Shown: positions 6,230-8,533 of the stretch, in pieces
Position numbering within the stretch: the stretch's first letter is position 1
How the letters are laid out: each line of letters begins with the position of its first letter
Source of the DNA: an uncultured Veillonella sp.
Lineage (GTDB): Bacteria > Bacillota > Negativicutes > Veillonellales > Veillonellaceae
Assembly: GCA_900766125.1 (NCBI GenBank)
Contig: CAAFUD010000225.1
Location: 1-8,533 of the forward strand
DNA: 8,533 nucleotides
Direction: 5' to 3'
Made by a program: the position numbers and the translations under genes
Notes under the pieces: model-generated
Databases searched by the model: none
Told to the model about the DNA's origin: nothing
The model's input: only the letters and a program-made list of their open reading frames with translations

Positions 6230-7579
6230 TTAAGGAATACATTCACCAAGATATGATTCTAATAAGGATCCATCTTGTACCACATGGTGACCTCTAAGGA
6301 TAACATCTCGAACTTTGCCTGTTACGGATATCCCCTCATAAGGTATATAGTCAGCCTTTGTATGGGCGGACTCTTTTGAAAGCACATGCTCAATGCGCTT
6401 ATCAACAATTGTAATATCCCCATCGCTACCTATGGATAATGTTCCCTTCTTAGGGTACATACCATAAAGTTTTGCAGGGTTTTCACTAACTAATTTCATA
6501 AAATCTACAGCGCTCATATTGCATTGGTTTACCAACACATCATAAGCGACAATCCCTCGTTCCTCAGCACCTGGGATGCCACCAGGAATCCGGGTAAAGT
6601 CATGTCGACTCTTTAATTTTTGATCATTAAAGGTAAAGCTACAATGATCCGAACCAATAGTTTGGAATAGACCATTTACTAATGCATCCTTTAATGCCAT
6701 TTGATCTTGTATCGTTCTCAGCGGTGGACTCATCACATATTTAACACCTTCAAAATCAGGTAAATTATATCGTGATTCATCAAGCACCAAATATTGTGGG
6801 CAAGTTTCACAAGTTACTTTATGTCCAAGGTCTCGTTCCCGAATAACCTCTTCTATCCCCTCTTTAGAACTTACATGAACAATATGTACGGGATACTCTA
6901 ATGCAGCACCTATTGTGCTAAAACGCTTAATCGCTTCCGATTCAATCATGGCCGGTCTTGTGAGTGGATGATTGCCTACATCTAATTCACCACGTTTACG
7001 TTTATCAGCTACGAGAGCGTCAATTAAATCACCATTTTCACAGTGTGCTCCAACAAGAGCTCCTGTAGGTTTAATTGCCTCTATAGCATCATAAATTTCT
7101 CGATCTGTTAAACGGAAACCATACGCTAAGTACACTTTAAAGGATGACACACCAGCCTCTACGACCTGTGGTATCTCACGGGCTACATCTTCATTCATTT
7201 CTACAAGTTCCATATGGAATTTGTAGTCACAGGAGCAATGCCCTGCAGCACGCTCCTTGTGAACTTCTAAACCTTTACAAAGGGATCCTTCCTCAGGAGA
7301 AGCAAAATTGATGATTGATGTTGTCCCACCAAGAATAGCGGCTTTTGTACCACTATCAAAATCATCCGCAGTAGACGCTAAGGCATTTGTCATCTGAAAG
7401 TGTGTATGAGGATCTATAAATCCAGGGAATACATAGCAACCTTTTGCATTAATAACTTCAGCCCCTTCTGGAACAGAAAGGTGTTCATCAATTGCGACAA
7501 TTTTGTCGCCATCGATAAGTAAATCTCCGGTAAGGATTCGATCAGTTAAGACCAAGTCCCCTTGTTGTATGATAATCAT
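6230..7579 (-). CDS. hydA: D-hydantoinase / dihydropyrimidinase
   Basis: A 449-residue cyclic amidohydrolase, full length for the family (about 450-460). It hydrolyses the amide bond of a hydantoin or dihydropyrimidine ring at a two-metal centre in the cytoplasm. All metal ligands are present: DPHTHF gives H58 and H60, SFKVYLAYG gives the carbamylated lysine K148 and Y153, GAHCENGD gives H179, IVHVSS gives H235, and GSDHCSF gives D311. MSPPLR at 283-288 carries the substrate-contact serine. The loop usually written IPNG-PG reads IPGGIPG at 331-337. E. coli also has a hydantoinase gene (hyuA/ygeZ) in its ygfK/xanthine dehydrogenase region, so the pairing is known although the physiological substrate is not. 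An allantoinase or related ring-opening role in purine breakdown is possible. The start ATG at 7579 overlaps the ygfK stop as ATGA, and no good ribosome site precedes it, so translation is probably coupled to ygfK. Confidence 0.93.
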   Translation of the reverse strand: MIIIQQGDLVLTDRILTGDLLIDGDKIVAIDEHLSVPEGAEVINAKGCYVFPGFIDPHTHFQMTNALASTADDFDSGTKAAILGGTTSIINFASPEEGSLCKGLEVHKERAAGHCSCDYKFHMELVEMNEDVAREIPQVVEAGVSSFKVYLAYGFRLTDREIYDAIEAIKPTGALVGAHCENGDLIDALVADKRKRGELDVGNHPLTRPAMIESEAIKRFSTIGAALEYPVHIVHVSSKEGIEEVIRERDLGHKVTCETCPQYLVLDESRYNLPDFEGVKYVMSPPLRTIQDQMALKDALVNGLFQTIGSDHCSFTFNDQKLKSRHDFTRIPGGIPGAEERGIVAYDVLVNQCNMSAVDFMKLVSENPAKLYGMYPKKGTLSIGSDGDITIVDKRIEHVLSKESAHTKADYIPYEGISVTGKVRDVILRGHHVVQDGSLLESYLGECIP

Positions 7580-8533
7580 GATACATAGTACACATGCTCT
7601 TTACAGAAGGCATGTACGACTCCTTTCAATTCTTCAGGTAATGCATCGATGTCACATACGGCTTCTTCCCCTTTGAAGCGATAACCACAGCTAGTGCCTG
7701 TGATGTAGAATCCATCATTTGTACTATCTGCTAAAGCTTCGGCATTGTGGAAGAATGTAATGCGATCCTTGTATGGTTGACAAGGTTCTACGCAATGACA
7801 TGCACAGTTACCACATTCATTACAGCTTTGATCAATATGGATAATCAATTTAGCATCATTTACAGTAACGACTTCATTACATCTATTAGGACATACGCGA
7901 ACACAAGAGCCACATGTTACACGGCAGTGATAATCAGAACTACGTGTACCTGGGAAGGATGGCATTGCTTCACGTTTTTTCTTCATTGCATCGCTCTTCT
8001 TGAAGATTTTATTTTCACTAATATCTTTAGCAAGTTTAGCGATTAAATCTTTATGTACTTTCAAAGCAGCGTTGTAATCAGTAGATTCTACTTCATCGGC
8101 TAAACCTTTAAATGTATTGTAGCCTTCACCTTGAAGAAGAATTGTACATACTGTTACAGGCCAGATACCACAATCAAAGATAGCTTTGATATTTTGTTTT
8201 ACAGCGCCACCGCTGTAAGACATTGGTAAGCGTTCGCCGAATTGAGCACTTAAGAGCTCAGCTACACCAATTGTTATAGGTAACAAGGATTTACCAGACA
8301 TGTACATTTGCTCGCCTGGCAATTCATTGTTATGAATTTGTACAGGGAATGTATTTGTCAATTTAACGCCAAAGATCTTGTTGTGTTTTTCACCAAGAGC
8401 GATAAGACGTTCTAACATTGGAACAGCTTTATCAAATTGAAGGTCAACTGCAAATTGGTGATCTTCAAAGTCAATATATACAAAACATGCATTATCTAAT
8501 ACCTCTCTAATGCGTTTTGGGCCTAGCTTTTTA
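7576..8533 (-). CDS. ygfK: YgfK-family protein, compact form: TIM-barrel end joined to two-cluster ferredoxin (5' end outside window)
   Basis: The frame stays open to the window edge; 318 residues are visible, and a methionine codon at 8418 is internal, not the start. The first 150 residues match the end of the dihydroorotate-dehydrogenase-like barrel of E. coli YgfK: KLTNT, LPGEQMYMSGKSL, and the flavin-phosphate-type SYSGG near visible residues 105-109. After a charged linker of about 50 residues comes a ferredoxin with Cys 203, 207, 210, 214 (C-x3-C-x2-C-x3-CP) and Cys 237, 240, 243, 247 (C-x2-C-x2-C-x3-C), suited to two 4Fe-4S clusters, then a short tail. E. coli YgfK (about 1030 residues) has roughly 450-500 residues of glutamate-synthase-small-subunit-like iron-sulfur, FAD and NAD(P)H domains at this junction; they are missing here. 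YgfK is annotated as a putative selenate reductase subunit but tracks selenium-dependent molybdenum hydroxylases. It overlaps hydA by 4 bases and leads the visible operon. Confidence 0.9.
   Translation of the reverse strand, partial: KKLGPKRIREVLDNACFVYIDFEDHQFAVDLQFDKAVPMLERLIALGEKHNKIFGVKLTNTFPVQIHNNELPGEQMYMSGKSLLPITIGVAELLSAQFGERLPMSYSGGAVKQNIKAIFDCGIWPVTVCTILLQGEGYNTFKGLADEVESTDYNAALKVHKDLIAKLAKDISENKIFKKSDAMKKKREAMPSFPGTRSSDYHCRVTCGSCVRVCPNRCNEVVTVNDAKLIIHIDQSCNECGNCACHCVEPCQPYKDRITFFHNAEALADSTNDGFYITGTSCGYRFKGEEAVCDIDALPEELKGVVHAFCKEHVYYVS

Noticed and set aside
7747..8046. Plus-strand open frame of 99 codons
   Set aside because: It lies wholly inside the ygfK ferredoxin and linker region on the other strand, resembles no family I know and has no supporting context. 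It is an antisense shadow.
8416..8418. Methionine codon at 8418 as the ygfK start
   Set aside because: The frame is open upstream to the window edge, the upstream residues continue the YgfK barrel (KRIREVLDNACFVYIDFED), and no ribosome site precedes it.

Overview
The window reads as low-GC chromosomal DNA of an anaerobic Firmicute. My best guess is a Negativicute of the Veillonella type. The reasons are gene content (selenium-type molybdenum hydroxylase module, YycJ-family nuclease), strong AGGAGG-type ribosome binding sites and AT-rich codon choice. No rRNA or marker gene is present, so the genus is inference. All real genes lie on the minus strand, so transcription runs from high to low coordinates. 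I found no tRNA, rRNA, insertion sequence, CRISPR array or known riboswitch.

From right to left the window holds four blocks. (1) The 3' part of ygfK (7576-8533, cut by the window edge). (2) A D-hydantoinase/dihydropyrimidinase gene (6230-7579) that overlaps ygfK by 4 bases, followed after 17 bases by an 849-residue molybdenum hydroxylase of the selenium-dependent xanthine dehydrogenase type (3663-6212). (3) After a strong stem-loop, a purine permease of the NCS2 family (2130-3515), closed by a very good intrinsic terminator (1988-2025). (4) A separate unit with its own promoter that encodes a RuBisCO-like protein (735-1925), followed by the start of a YycJ-type metallo-beta-lactamase-fold nuclease (1-628, cut by the edge).

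The first four genes make a coherent purine-use cassette. The permease imports a purine, the molybdenum hydroxylase oxidises it at a cofactor thought to carry labile selenium, YgfK is the iron-sulfur partner that always travels with such enzymes, and the hydantoinase opens a cyclic amide ring.

Two things stand out. The YgfK here is a compact form: its TIM-barrel part runs almost directly into the C-terminal two-cluster ferredoxin, without the large flavin/NAD(P)H module in the middle of the E. coli protein. No flavin subunit for the hydroxylase is visible either, so the electron path may run through iron-sulfur clusters to ferredoxin rather than NAD(P). Next to this cassette sits an uncharacterised RuBisCO-like protein with a KDDH metal motif (normally KDDE) and no catalytic loop-6 lysine, so it is not a carbon-fixing enzyme and its substrate is unknown.
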